Below are positions 8,080-16,951 of a stretch of 64,000 bases of DNA, in pieces; the stretch's first letter is position 1; every line of letters begins with the position of its first letter. This DNA is from JACVRW01 sp963746825 (lineage in GTDB: Bacteria; Actinomycetota; Thermoleophilia; Solirubrobacterales; Thermoleophilaceae), in the NCBI GenBank assembly GCA_963746825.1, contig CAVVCU010000007.1, positions 310,001 to 374,000 on the forward strand, read 5' to 3'. Position numbers and translations under genes: made by a program. The notes under the pieces are model-generated. The model did not search any database and was not told where the DNA came from. It worked only from the letters and a program-made list of their open reading frames with translations.

Positions 8080-9527
8080 GTGGCCGACCCTAGTCAATTC
8101 GTGGCCGGCGTGGACTGCTCGACCCAGGCCACCAAGGTGTTGGTGGTCGACCCCGAGGACGGGTCCGTGGTGGCCGACGGCCGCGCCCCGCACGAGGTCA
8201 CCGGCTCGGGCGGCGCGCGCGAGACCGAGCCCGGCGGTGTGGTGGGAGGCGCTGCGCCGCGCGCTGGCCGAGACCGGCCGGGCCGCCGAGGTCGGCGCGA
8301 TCTCGGTGGCTGGGCAGCAGCACGGCCTGGTGGTGGGCGGCGAGGACGGGCGGCCCCTGCGCCCGGCGGTGCTCTGGAACGACACCCGGTCGGCGCCCGA
8401 CGCCGAGCGGCTCAGGGAGGAGCTCGGCGCGGAGCGCTGGGCGCATGAGGTCGGCGTGGTGCCCGTGCCCTCCTTCACGGTCACTCGCTGGGCCTGGCTG
8501 CGGCGCACCGAGCCCGAGGTGGCGAGCCGGACGCGGTCGATCCGGCTGCCGCACGACTGGCTGACCGAACGCCTCTGCGGCCGCGGGGCGACCGACCGCG
8601 GCGACGCTTCGGGCACGGGCTGGTGGTCGACCCGCGACGAGGAGTACGCCGGCGAGGTGCTCGGGCTGCCGGGCGTCGAGCTCGACCCCGCGTTGCTTCC
8701 GGACGTGCTCGGCCCGGGCGAGGCGGCCGGCGAGGTCGGCGCCGAGACCGCGCGCGGAGCTGGGCCTGCCCGCGGGCGTCCCCGTGGGGCCCGGGACGGG
8801 CGACAATATGGGTGCTGCTCTGGGGCTGGGCCTCGCCCCCGGCGAGCCGGTGATCAGCCTGGGCACGTCGGGCACCGCCTACGCGGCGATGAGCGAGCGC
8901 GCGGTCGACCCCAGCGGGATGATCGCGGGCTTCGCCGACGCCACCGGCGGCTTTCTGCCGCTGGCCGCCACGCTCAACTGCACCCTGGCCGTCGACCGCG
9001 TGGCGGAGTGGCTCGGCCTCGACCGCGAGGCGGTGGCCGAGAGCACCGAGGTCACGGTGCTGCCCTACCTCGACGGCGAGCGCACGCCCAACCTGCCGCG
9101 CGCGGCGGGAACCATCACCGGGCTGCGCCACGACACCACCCGCGAGCAGCTGCTGCTGGCCGCCTACGAGGGCGCGGCGGCATCGTTGATCGAGGCGCTC
9201 GAGCTGCTGGCCTCGGTTGGCTCGGGACTGGACGCCGACGCGCCGGTGGTGCTGATCGGCGGCGGAGCGCGCGGGCGCGCGTGGCAGCACACGGTGGCCC
9301 GCCTGGCCGGGCGCGCCGTGCAGGTGCCCGAGGCGGAGGAGCTCGTGGCCCTGGGCGCGGCGGCCCAGGCGGCGGCATGTCTCAGCGGCGAGCCGCCCGA
9401 GCAGATCGCCCGGCGCTGGGACGGACGGCGCGGCGCGACGGTGGAGCCGCCGGAGGAGGTGGACACCCGAACGCTGGCGCGCATCCGCGCGGTCCGCGAA
9501 GCGGCCAGCGATCTGCTCGACCCATAG
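8080..9527 (+). CDS. xylB: Xylulokinase, two frameshifts
   Basis: FGGY-family sugar kinase that phosphorylates D-xylulose. The reading is split over three frames. GVDCSTQATKVLVVD begins in the first frame. AVWWEALRRALAE, AISVAGQQHGLVV and VLWNDTRS sit in the second. GPGTGDNMGAALGLG to the C-terminus (GGGARGRAWQHTVA, ATP-binding) sits in the third. Each break is explained by one extra G: near 8232 (RETEP to AVWW) and near 8756 (ETAR to ELGLPAG). Correcting both gives about 481 residues, normal for XylB, with no other damage. The divergent arrangement with xylA supports the assignment. The indels are more likely sequencing errors than decay, but a true pseudogene is not excluded. Confidence 0.85.
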
Positions 9528-9540
9528 GCTGCGCCCGAGC

Positions 9541-10134
9541 GTGTCGGACCGCTACGAGCAGACCGAGGTCACGAGCCGCGAGCAGTGGCGCGAGTGGCTG
9601 GGCGCGAACCACGACAGCTCGCCCGGAGTGTGGGTGGTCACCCACAAGAAGGCCGCCGGAGCCCGGCACGTGCCCTACGACGACATCGCCGCGGAGGCGA
9701 TCGCCCACGGCTGGATCGACAGCCTGGGGCGCAAGCTCGACGACAAGCGATCGCAGCTGCTCGTGACGCCCCGAAAGCCCAAGAGCGGCTGGTCGCGGGT
9801 GAACAAGGAACGCATGGAGCGCCTGCGCAAGGACGGCCTGATGACCGAGGCCGGCGAAGCGGCCATCGACGTGGCCAAGAAGAACGGCGCGTGGAGCGCG
9901 CTCGACGACGTGGAGAACCTGGTCGAGCCCGACGAGCTGCGCGCGGCGCTCGACTCCGATCCCGCCGCGCGGCGCCACTGGGACGAGTTCCCGCGCTCGG
10001 CAAAGCGCGGGATCCTCGAGTGGATCTCCACCGCGAAGCGGCCGGAGACAAAGGAGAAGCGCATCACCGAGACCGCCGAGAAGGCGGCGCAGAACATCCG
10101 GGCGAACCAGCCTCGGCAGCCCAAGGGGCGCTGA
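9541..10134 (+). CDS. YdeI/OmpD-associated family protein
   Basis: A 197-residue cytoplasmic protein of the YdeI/OmpD-associated family (bacteriocin-protection-like). Recognisable features are the N-terminal WREWLGANHDSSPGVWVV region, IAHGWIDSLGRKLDD and the Lys/Arg-rich motif TPRKPKSGWSRVNKERM, followed by the C-terminal helices of the YdeI family (FPRSAKRGILEWISTAKRPETKEKR). Biochemical function is not established. GTG start, 13 nt after xylB on the same strand. Length is typical. Confidence 0.8.
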   Translation: MSDRYEQTEVTSREQWREWLGANHDSSPGVWVVTHKKAAGARHVPYDDIAAEAIAHGWIDSLGRKLDDKRSQLLVTPRKPKSGWSRVNKERMERLRKDGLMTEAGEAAIDVAKKNGAWSALDDVENLVEPDELRAALDSDPAARRHWDEFPRSAKRGILEWISTAKRPETKEKRITETAEKAAQNIRANQPRQPKGR

Positions 10135-10158
10135 GCCGGGCGCTGGGACCGACGCTTT

Positions 10159-10380
10159 ACGGCAGCAAAGAGAGCCAGGTGAGTGCCGCCGATGCGCCGT
10201 CACGCCTGTGGCGGTTCGGTAACACTCGCCACTCAGACGGGGCCGCGCGGCCGCGGATTCGGGTGCTGTCCTGCTTTGACCCTCGTATAGGGGGTGAAGT
10301 CAGGACAGCGACTTCCAAACCGCGTTACAGCAACGCGACAAAGGCAACAGCCCGGCCGAACCCACCCTCATGGCTGCCGT
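10159..10380 (-). repeat. Palindromic repeat element, copy A
   Basis: A 222-bp stretch bounded by a perfect 8-bp terminal inverted repeat (ACGGCAGC at 10159-10166, GCTGCCGT at 10373-10380). Read on the minus strand, it begins directly at the stop codon of the MFS gene. It contains AGGGTGGGTTCGG (10356-10368) and a central hairpin with a 9-bp perfect stem (GCTGTCCTG 10265-10273 / CAGGACAGC 10301-10309) whose loop side carries ACCCCCT. The same blocks, in the same order, occur at 62333-62507. It fills the gap between the convergent YdeI-like and MFS genes. It could be a MITE/REP-like element, a bidirectional terminator or a structured RNA. Confidence 0.6.
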
Positions 10381-11928
10381 TCAGAGAACGCCCGAGCCCG
10401 GCGCGGGCTGGCTCGCACCCCGCCGGCCGAACAGCGACCCGCCCACGAACAGCACCGCCACCACCAGGGCGGCCAGCGCCAGGAGCGCCACCAGCCGAAA
10501 CGACCAGTTGAGGCCGGAGACGAAGGCGTCGCGCACCACCTCGAGCAGGCGGTCGCCCGCCTCCCGGCCCTGGCGGGCGATGATCTCCGCGGCCGACTCG
10601 GTCCCGGCCAGCGTGCCCTGGATCTCCTCGACCTCCTTCTCGCTCAGTTGCTTCGCATCGCGCTGGAGGCGGTCCTGCGAGGCGGTGGTGAACACCGTCG
10701 TCGTCAGCCCGAGCCCGACCGAGCCGCCGGCCACCTGGAACATGTAGACGATCCCCCCGGCCAGGCTCGAGCGGGACGGGTCGACCGCCGTGACCGCGGC
10801 CGTGGTGATGGCCGAGTAGAAGAGGCCGATGCCGATCCCGGTCACCACCATGCCGGGCACGAGCGCCGCCCAGCCGGAGTCGATCTCGATCAGCGAGATC
10901 AGGAACATGCCGAGGCACACGAACGCGGTGCCCGCCGTGACCGTGACCTTCGCTCCCACGCGTTCGTACAGCGGCGCCGCGCCGAAGGAGGTGATCGCGA
11001 ACACGCCCATGAGCGGCAGCAGCCCGGCGCCGGCCTCCAGCGGCGAGTAGCCGAGGATCTTCTGCATGAACTGGGGCAGGAACAGCAGCACCGCGAAGAA
11101 GACCGCCGACATGAAGAGGGTGGTCAGGCAGGCGGCGCGGAACGCCGGGTTGCCCATCACCTCCCGCGGGATGAGCGCTCGCGCCCCGGCGCGGCGCTCA
11201 ACCAGCGCGAACGCCGCCAGCAGGAACACGAAAACGGCGAACAGGCCCAGGATGCGCGGGTCGGTCCAGCCCCAGGTGGTCACCTGATCGAGCGCCAGCA
11301 GCAGAGCCACCAGGCTGATCGAGAGCGTGGCCACGCCCGGCACGTCGATCCCCTCGTCGGCGCCCGCGCCGGTGCTCTCGTGCACGCTCCGCCAGGTCAC
11401 GAAGCAGGCGAACGCGGCTATCGGCAGGTTCACGAACAGGATCCATCGCCAGCTCAGCACGTCGGTGAGCACGCCCCCGAGCAGCGGGCCGGCCGCGTTG
11501 CCGAAGCCGGCCGAGCCGATGATGAGCCCACCGGCCAGCGCCGCGCGGTCGGCGGGCAGGATGTCGTAGGTCATGCCCAAGACCGCAGGCCACATCATGG
11601 CTCCGCCCACGCCCATCAGCGCGCGACAGGCGATCAGCCAGATGTCGCTCTGCGCGAACCCGCCCAGCACGGAGAAGGCGGCAAAGATGGCCGCCCCGAT
11701 GAAGAAGATCCGCCGGCGTCCCAGCATGTCGGCCAGTCGCCCGCCGGTCACGATGAGCACGCCGAAGACCAGCGCGTAGGCGCTCACCACCCATTGGATG
11801 GTCGACACGTCGGAATCGAGGTCCTGCTCGATCTGGGGCAGGGCGACGCTCAGCGCCGTCAGGTCGTTGGCGATGACGAACACGGACATCGCCATCGCTC
11901 CCAGGGCCAGCCAGGTGCCGCGCGTCAC
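10381..11928 (-). CDS. MFS transporter, DHA2 (EmrB/QacA) family
   Basis: A 515-residue integral membrane exporter of the 14-helix drug:H+ antiporter type. The N-terminal helix (ALGAMAMSVFVIANDLTALS) carries the Asp of DHA2 proteins. Motif A is seen as GGRLADMLGRRR, and motif C-like Gly/Pro-rich helices include IIGSAGFGNAAGPLLGG. The C-terminus has a long soluble segment before the last helix (RLQRDAKQLSEKEVEEIQG). Substrates are unknown. GTG start; it lies 17 nt downstream of the M11-like peptidase gene on the same strand, though a shared transcript is not obvious. Confidence 0.9.
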   Translation of the reverse strand: MTRGTWLALGAMAMSVFVIANDLTALSVALPQIEQDLDSDVSTIQWVVSAYALVFGVLIVTGGRLADMLGRRRIFFIGAAIFAAFSVLGGFAQSDIWLIACRALMGVGGAMMWPAVLGMTYDILPADRAALAGGLIIGSAGFGNAAGPLLGGVLTDVLSWRWILFVNLPIAAFACFVTWRSVHESTGAGADEGIDVPGVATLSISLVALLLALDQVTTWGWTDPRILGLFAVFVFLLAAFALVERRAGARALIPREVMGNPAFRAACLTTLFMSAVFFAVLLFLPQFMQKILGYSPLEAGAGLLPLMGVFAITSFGAAPLYERVGAKVTVTAGTAFVCLGMFLISLIEIDSGWAALVPGMVVTGIGIGLFYSAITTAAVTAVDPSRSSLAGGIVYMFQVAGGSVGLGLTTTVFTTASQDRLQRDAKQLSEKEVEEIQGTLAGTESAAEIIARQGREAGDRLLEVVRDAFVSGLNWSFRLVALLALAALVVAVLFVGGSLFGRRGASQPAPGSGVL

Positions 11929-11945
11929 GGCGCGATCCTACGGGC

Positions 11946-13790
11946 TCAACGCGAGAGGCGCAGCCGACGCTCGAGCGAGGCGCGGTTGCCGCCACGGTCG
12001 ACGGCCACCACGCGCACCCGGTAGGAGCCCGGGCGGCCCTTCAGGCGGTAGAGCAGCCGAGCACCACCCACCGCGCTCACGCGGCGGCCGTCGACGAACA
12101 TCGAGAGCCGCTTCACCGTGCCCGCGTCCCGGGCCCGGGCAACCAGTGCGACGCTGCCATGAGCCGCCCGCCTGTGCTTGAGGCGAATCACCGGCGGCCT
12201 GCGGTCGCCGCTCGGCCTGCGCGTGGCGGCCTCCGCGATCGAGACGACGTGGGGCGCCGACGAGGCGCTGCGGTTGCCCGCGGCGTCCTCGGCAAAGACG
12301 GTGTAGACGTGCTGCCCTGCAGGCGCGCCGGGGTCGTCGACCTGGGTCGAGGCGCTGGTGGCGATCTGGGCTCCGTCGCGGAAGACCGCGTAGCCCTGGA
12401 CTCCCCTGTTGTCGCTGCTCTCGGTCCAGGTAAGCCGAACGGTCCGTCCGGCCATGACTGTGTGCCCGATCGCGCTGGGCGCGGAAGGCGCTCGGGTATC
12501 GGGCAACGGCGGACCCATCACCACCTCCACGGCGGCCGCACCGCCGTTGGCCGAGACCGTCGTGATGTTCACCTGGCCGTCGCTGAACGTCTCGCCCGGA
12601 GCCAGCGGCGCATTGGCGATGCCGCCCGAGTTCGGGTGGGCGTCGAGGAGCTTGGAGCGCGTACTGAAGGCCGGGTCGTCGTTCACGCGGATGCTCACCC
12701 CGCCAAGCACCGGATCGCTGAGCGAGAAGTCGTCGAACACGCCTCCGCGCGCGCGTATCTCCAGGTAGTACCAGTCGAGCACGTCGCCATCCGAGTCGCG
12801 CGTGCGCGGGATGCGCAGCGTGGTGGGCTGGGCGGTCGGCGCGAGCGCCGAGGTCATCAAGTACGTGCCGGGCGCGGTGATGGTCTTCACGTTCGAGGGC
12901 TGGAGCACCCCCAGCCGCTCGAGGTGCCAGCCGTGGCTGTGTCGATCACCTGAGCTGCCCATGTTGTCGAACGGGTCGTTGTACTCGCTGACCGTGCAGG
13001 TCGAGGACAGCGTCACCGGCGCGCCGCCGCTGGTGCAGTTCCAGCTGCCCGCGTGGTTGAGGCCCAGGTTGTGCCCGATCTCGTGGCCCGTCACGCGCAC
13101 GGTCAGATCGCCGTTGATCCACGACTCGCTTCCCGGCAGGTAGGCCAGGCCGGCCCAGTTGCACGCGCTCCGGCCGGGGAAGACGTACATCACGTGCTGG
13201 TAGCCGGCCGCGGCGAAGCCGTCGGCCGCGGCCGCCGCCTTGGCCTGACTCGCCCAGCTGTTGAAGTTGCAGCTGCTGCCGCCGGCCGGCAGCGTGTAGT
13301 AGCCGTAGACGTCACCGTCGACGTTGCCGGTCTTCCCGGTCAGCCAGAGCTGCTCGTGGCTCTCCTCCCGGAAGAAGGAGCTCGTGGACTCGGTGCCGGT
13401 GAACACCCGCTGGCGCACCACCGCCGGCGTCCACGGCTGGCGGGTGTCGTCGGCGAAGTTGAAGACGATCACGGCGGTCTTGCGCCCGCCGAGCGTAGGC
13501 GTCGCGGCGAGCGCGGCGGGGCGCACCGCGCCCACGACCGTGTTGCCCTCGCGCTCGCCATCGACCTCGACGTAGTTGCTGCCCGGTGCGAGCGCGGGCA
13601 GCTCGGTGGGCAGCACGGTCAGGGTCTCGCGGCCGGTGTCGAGGCGCCAGCGCGTGTCCGATTGCCCGGAGTCGAAGTCGTCGGAAACCAGGCCGCTCAA
13701 TTCGCCGTCGATCGCGTATGCCGGACCCGCGAGCACCGAGAGAAGGGCCAAAACGACGCTGAAGCTGGTGAAGAGAGGGCGCAGCCGCAC
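11946..13790 (-). CDS. Secreted M11 (gametolysin)-like zinc metallopeptidase
   Basis: A 614-residue secreted protease. I choose the GTG at 13790 (ribosome-binding site AGGAAG) because it gives a clean signal peptide (residues 1-26, ending AGPAYA). The catalytic domain contains GHEIGHNLGLNHAGSWNC, the extended HExxHxxGxxH zinc site of M11/metzincin peptidases, with nearby DNMGSS as a Met-turn-like segment. After a beta domain, a fibronectin type III domain (about 450-540) and an Ig-like domain (about 550-614, DGRRVSAVGG) follow. It probably cleaves extracellular proteins or cell-wall glycoproteins. No pro-domain cysteine switch was identified. Confidence 0.8.
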   Translation of the reverse strand: MRLRPLFTSFSVVLALLSVLAGPAYAIDGELSGLVSDDFDSGQSDTRWRLDTGRETLTVLPTELPALAPGSNYVEVDGEREGNTVVGAVRPAALAATPTLGGRKTAVIVFNFADDTRQPWTPAVVRQRVFTGTESTSSFFREESHEQLWLTGKTGNVDGDVYGYYTLPAGGSSCNFNSWASQAKAAAAADGFAAAGYQHVMYVFPGRSACNWAGLAYLPGSESWINGDLTVRVTGHEIGHNLGLNHAGSWNCTSGGAPVTLSSTCTVSEYNDPFDNMGSSGDRHSHGWHLERLGVLQPSNVKTITAPGTYLMTSALAPTAQPTTLRIPRTRDSDGDVLDWYYLEIRARGGVFDDFSLSDPVLGGVSIRVNDDPAFSTRSKLLDAHPNSGGIANAPLAPGETFSDGQVNITTVSANGGAAAVEVVMGPPLPDTRAPSAPSAIGHTVMAGRTVRLTWTESSDNRGVQGYAVFRDGAQIATSASTQVDDPGAPAGQHVYTVFAEDAAGNRSASSAPHVVSIAEAATRRPSGDRRPPVIRLKHRRAAHGSVALVARARDAGTVKRLSMFVDGRRVSAVGGARLLYRLKGRPGSYRVRVVAVDRGGNRASLERRLRLSR

Positions 13791-13849
13791 CCACTTCCTA
13801 CTCGGGTGCGCGCGGGGCGTTCTGAACGGGTGCGCCCGAAACTGGCCGT

Positions 13850-14275
13850 TTATTCGGGTTCGTCGTCGCCCTTGATGTCCTCCGCCACCCGCTCCTTGAA
13901 GGGCCGCAGCTTCTCGTAGAGCTCCTCGGGGGGAACTTCCTCCCGCGGCTCGGACTCCCCGACCAGCCACGGCGCCGCCTCCACCGCTGTGCGCCAGGCG
14001 GCCTCGTCGGGATCGGTCCGCCCGCCACCACCCTCATCGGCCGGTTGCTCGGGCGCGGCCTCCACCTTGTCGAGGTAGACGTTGGTGTACTGGCCGCGCT
14101 GGTTCTCGTGGTATTCGATGCGCACCCGGGCACCCTGGAGGCGCTTGGCCTCGTCGCCGATCCCCTCGCGGAATGTCGTGTACTCATTGCCCTCGGAGTC
14201 CTTCATCACGTAGCGAACGTTGCCGCCCCTCGTCTCGAAGGTCCGGACCTCGGCGATCTCGACCACTGCCTCCAT
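13850..14275 (-). CDS. Conserved hypothetical protein
   Basis: A 141-residue soluble acidic protein of unknown function. The N-terminal 65 residues form a likely small beta barrel (VEIAEVRTFETRGGNVRYVM, ARVRIEYHENQRGQYTNVY). A Gly/Asp linker follows, then an acidic helical C-terminus (YEKLRPFKERVAEDIKGDDE). I prefer the ATG at 14275 over an upstream start because the extra residues look non-coding and overlap the promoter side of the divergent GH1 gene. No family recognised with confidence. Confidence 0.5.
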   Translation of the reverse strand: MEAVVEIAEVRTFETRGGNVRYVMKDSEGNEYTTFREGIGDEAKRLQGARVRIEYHENQRGQYTNVYLDKVEAAPEQPADEGGGGRTDPDEAAWRTAVEAAPWLVGESEPREEVPPEELYEKLRPFKERVAEDIKGDDEPE

Positions 14276-14316
14276 GCCGTTTGGTTGATACCCACCCGGC
14301 ATACACTGCACGCACC

Positions 14317-15849
14317 TTGCGCCGCCTTGCCGCCCTGACCCTGGTGCTGGCGCTCGCCCTCGCGGGCTCCGCCCAGGCGCGTGACTTCCCCCGGAGCTTC
14401 CTCTGGGGGCCCGCCATCAGCGCCTTCCAGACCGAGGCGGGCGGCAGCCCGGCCAACACGGACCGGCGCAGCGACTGGTGGGTGTGGTCGCACGACGCCC
14501 AGAACATCGCCACCGACCGGGTGAGCGGCGACCGGGTCGAGCGCGGGCCGGGACACTGGCGGCTGTACGGGCGCGACGCCAGCCTGGCCCGGCGGCGCCT
14601 GGGCGCGAACGCGTTTCGCTTCTCGATCGACTGGAGCCGGATCTTCCCGCGCTCGACCGCCGGCGCGAGCACGCCGCGCGAGCTCGACGATCTGGCCAAC
14701 CAGGCCGCCGTGCGCCGCTACGGGGCGGAGCTGCGGGCGATCCGGCGCCGCGGCATGACGCCGGTGCTGACCCTCAACCACTTCACCCTGCCTGTCTGGC
14801 TGCACGATCCGATCGCCGTGCGCGACGCCTTCGCGGGCGTGGGCCCCGACGACCCGCCGCCCGCGGTGAAGCGAGGGGGCTGGCTCAACCGCTCGACGGT
14901 GCGCGAGTTCGGCAAGTTCGCGGCCTGGGCGGCCTGGAAGTACCGTCGCCAGGTTCGGCTGTGGGTGACGGTGAACGAGCCGATGGTGGTGGCGGTCAGC
15001 GGCTACGCGAACGTGCCCGGCGCCTTCGCCGGATGGTTTCCGCCGGGCGTGTTCTCCTTCCCAGGGGCCATTCGCGTGGTGCGCAACCTGGCCAAGGCCA
15101 ACGCGGTGGCCTACGACGCCGTGCACCGCAACGACCCCCGGGCCCGGGTGGGGCCGGTGCACAACATGGTGGCGTTCACCCCCTCCGACCCGGGTTCCGC
15201 GCTCGACCGCCGTGGTGCCCGGCACGCCGACTACATCTTCAACCGCGTGTACCTGAACGCGGTGATACGGGGGTTCGACGACCGCGACGTGGACGGCGTG
15301 CTCGATCCCGGGGAGCGACGCCCCGACCTGCGCGGGCGGGCCGACTTCATCGGTCTCAACTACTACTTCCGCAGCCGCGTGAGCGGGCTGGCGGCACCGG
15401 CCAGCACCACCGTTCCGCTGTTCGACTTCCTGCCCACCAACACCTACGCCCATCCCCAGAACCCGACCGCCCCGCCCTGCCCCACCACCTGCACGGACTT
15501 CGGCTGGGAGATCTACCCCGAGGGCTTTCGCCGGGTGCTCGGGATCACCGGGGGTTACGGCAAGCCGGTATACGTGACCGAGAACGGGCTGGCCGACGCC
15601 GACGACGACCTGCGCGCCGGCTACCTCGTCGACCACCTGCGTCAGATGCGCGCGGCCATGCGGGCCGGCGAGGCCGACGTGAGGGGCTACTTCGCCTGGT
15701 CGCTGGTGGACAACTTCGAGTGGGCCGCCGGCTACTACCCGCGCTTCGGGTTCTTCGGCTACAACCCGCGCACGCTGCAGCGACGGGAGCGCCCGAGCGC
15801 TCGCGTGTTCCGGCGCATCGCCCGCTCGGGCGACCTGCCGGGCCCCTAG
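14317..15849 (+). CDS. Secreted glycoside hydrolase family 1 (beta-glucosidase-like)
   Basis: A 510-residue GH1 (beta/alpha)8-barrel retaining glycosidase. It opens with a signal peptide (RRLAALTLVLALALAGSAQA) from a TTG start; GH1 enzymes are more often cytoplasmic, so export is notable. Key motifs are FLWGPAISAFQTEA (N-terminal substrate site), WVTVNEPMV (acid/base Glu) and VYVTENGLAD (nucleophile Glu), plus WSLVDNFEWAAGY near the C-terminus. The substrate is probably a beta-linked oligosaccharide or glycoside. It overlaps the convergent YpfJ-like gene by 4 nt. Confidence 0.9.
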   Translation: MRRLAALTLVLALALAGSAQARDFPRSFLWGPAISAFQTEAGGSPANTDRRSDWWVWSHDAQNIATDRVSGDRVERGPGHWRLYGRDASLARRRLGANAFRFSIDWSRIFPRSTAGASTPRELDDLANQAAVRRYGAELRAIRRRGMTPVLTLNHFTLPVWLHDPIAVRDAFAGVGPDDPPPAVKRGGWLNRSTVREFGKFAAWAAWKYRRQVRLWVTVNEPMVVAVSGYANVPGAFAGWFPPGVFSFPGAIRVVRNLAKANAVAYDAVHRNDPRARVGPVHNMVAFTPSDPGSALDRRGARHADYIFNRVYLNAVIRGFDDRDVDGVLDPGERRPDLRGRADFIGLNYYFRSRVSGLAAPASTTVPLFDFLPTNTYAHPQNPTAPPCPTTCTDFGWEIYPEGFRRVLGITGGYGKPVYVTENGLADADDDLRAGYLVDHLRQMRAAMRAGEADVRGYFAWSLVDNFEWAAGYYPRFGFFGYNPRTLQRRERPSARVFRRIARSGDLPGP

Positions 15850-16739
15850 AGCTCCTCGGCCGAGAACGTGTCGCAGGCGCCGGGATCCCCGGTTTCGCGG
15901 CCCTCGTTGAACCAGCGCGCGCGCTGCTCGGAGGAGCCGTGGGTGAAGGAGTCGGGATTCACGCCCCCGCCCGCCCCGCCCTGGAGGCGGTCGTCGCCCA
16001 CCGCCTCGGAGGCGCCCACGGCCTCGCGGATGTCGCCGCGCTCGAGGTCGCCCGAGTCGTAGACCGTCTTGGCCCAGACACCCGAGTAGCAGTCGGCCTG
16101 GAGCTCGAGGCGCACCGACAGCTCGTTGGCGTCCTCGGGGTTTTGGCTCTGCAGGCCGCGGACCTCGCGGCTCGTGCCCAGCTGGTTCTGGACGTGGTGG
16201 CCGATCTCGTGGGCGATCACGTAGGCCCAGGCGAAGTCACCGGGCGCGCCCAGCTGGCGCTCCATGTCGCCAAAGAAGGAGAGGTCGAGGTAGACGCGCT
16301 GGTCGGCCGGGCAGTAGAAGGGCCCTACGGCGGAGGAGGCGCTGCCGCAGCCCGTCGACACCCCCTGGCGATAGAGCACGAGCTGCGCGCGTTCGTAGTT
16401 GCGGTTGGCGCCGGCGAAGATCTCCTCCCAGCTGTCCTGCGCCCGCGAGAACACGTAGGCGCTGAAGTCGCGTAGATCGCGCTCGGGGTCCTGCGCGGCC
16501 GGTATGCCCTGAGCGTCCGCGGCCGCCGGCGCCTCAGTGGGGAACCCGCTGTCGACCCCGAACGCCCCAGGGCCCCCGCCCCCGCCCAGCTGGGAGATCA
16601 GCAGGTAGACAATCAGGCCGACGATGCCGATCGCCCCGCCGGCCCCCGCCCGGCCCCCGGGGAGGCCTCCGCGCGGGCTCATTCCCCCGCCGCGCGCGTC
16701 GATCACGTCGCCGCTGCGGCTGCGCCGTTCCCATCTCAT
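15846..16739 (-). CDS. YpfJ-like neutral zinc metallopeptidase
   Basis: A 297-residue membrane-anchored protein of the putative neutral zinc metallopeptidase family (YpfJ). A basic Gly-rich start is followed by one transmembrane helix (about residues 35-51, GAIGIVGLIVYLLISQL) and an extracellular catalytic domain with VIAHEIGHHVQNQLG (HExxH) and the family motif ELSVRLELQADCYSGVWA. The family is widespread but the substrate is unknown. ATG start. It converges with the GH1 gene. Confidence 0.85.
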   Translation of the reverse strand: MRWERRSRSGDVIDARGGGMSPRGGLPGGRAGAGGAIGIVGLIVYLLISQLGGGGGPGAFGVDSGFPTEAPAAADAQGIPAAQDPERDLRDFSAYVFSRAQDSWEEIFAGANRNYERAQLVLYRQGVSTGCGSASSAVGPFYCPADQRVYLDLSFFGDMERQLGAPGDFAWAYVIAHEIGHHVQNQLGTSREVRGLQSQNPEDANELSVRLELQADCYSGVWAKTVYDSGDLERGDIREAVGASEAVGDDRLQGGAGGGVNPDSFTHGSSEQRARWFNEGRETGDPGACDTFSAEEL

Positions 16740-16815
16740 GGTGCAGTCTTACCCGCGAGAAGTAGGTTCGCATGCCTTCTGGCGGGGAAAGAGGGATGCG
16801 ACATCGTCGCCACCC

Positions 16816-16823
16816 AAAGGAGG
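16816..16823 (+). promoter_or_regulatory. Strong Shine-Dalgarno of the 22-codon ORF
   Basis: AAAGGAGG is an unusually complete ribosome-binding site 5 nt before the GTG of the tiny ORF at 16829-16897. It is much stronger than those of most genes in this window and supports translation of that ORF. Confidence 0.7.
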
Positions 16824-16828
16824 CTGTC

Positions 16829-16897
16829 GTGTACATCGGAATCGGAACAATCGTCCTGATCCTGATCATCGTCCTGCTGATCGCTTTCGTCTTCTAG
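16829..16897 (+). CDS. 22-residue single-helix membrane peptide
   Basis: Translation is (M)YIGIGTIVLIL followed by IIVLLIAFVF and a TAG stop. The whole product is one hydrophobic helix with a short YIGIG head. It is supported by a near-perfect AAAGGAGG ribosome-binding site 5 nt upstream and a 27-nt downstream gap to a GC-rich terminator hairpin. Similar tiny hydrophobic peptides are often missed by gene callers in actinobacteria. Its role is unknown; a membrane-embedded regulator or stress peptide is possible. Both strand and frame are unambiguous. Confidence 0.65.
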   Translation: MYIGIGTIVLILIIVLLIAFVF

Positions 16898-16923
16898 ACG
16901 CGTTCGGCTTCACAGGTCGGGGG

Positions 16924-16950
16924 GCGGCCGCGCTCAAAGCGCGGCCGCTT
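16924..16950. terminator. Bidirectional GC-rich terminator hairpin
   Basis: An 11-bp perfect stem (GCGGCCGCGCT / AGCGCGGCCGC) with a CAA loop, followed by TT on the plus strand, lies between the 22-codon ORF and the stop of the convergent VOC gene (16952). It lacks a long U tract, as is usual in high-GC genomes. Confidence 0.65.
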
Positions 16951-16951
16951 C

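Noticed and set aside
8080..9527. xylB as a true pseudogene
   Set aside because: Both breaks are single extra G bases with fully conserved sequence around them, and seven other genes show the same kind of indel; error is the simpler explanation, though not proven.
10281..10296. Possible copper-sensor (CsoR-like) operator in ACCC-N7-GGGGGT
   Set aside because: It lies downstream of both flanking genes, not at a promoter, and is part of the loop of a larger repeat element shared with 62333-62507.
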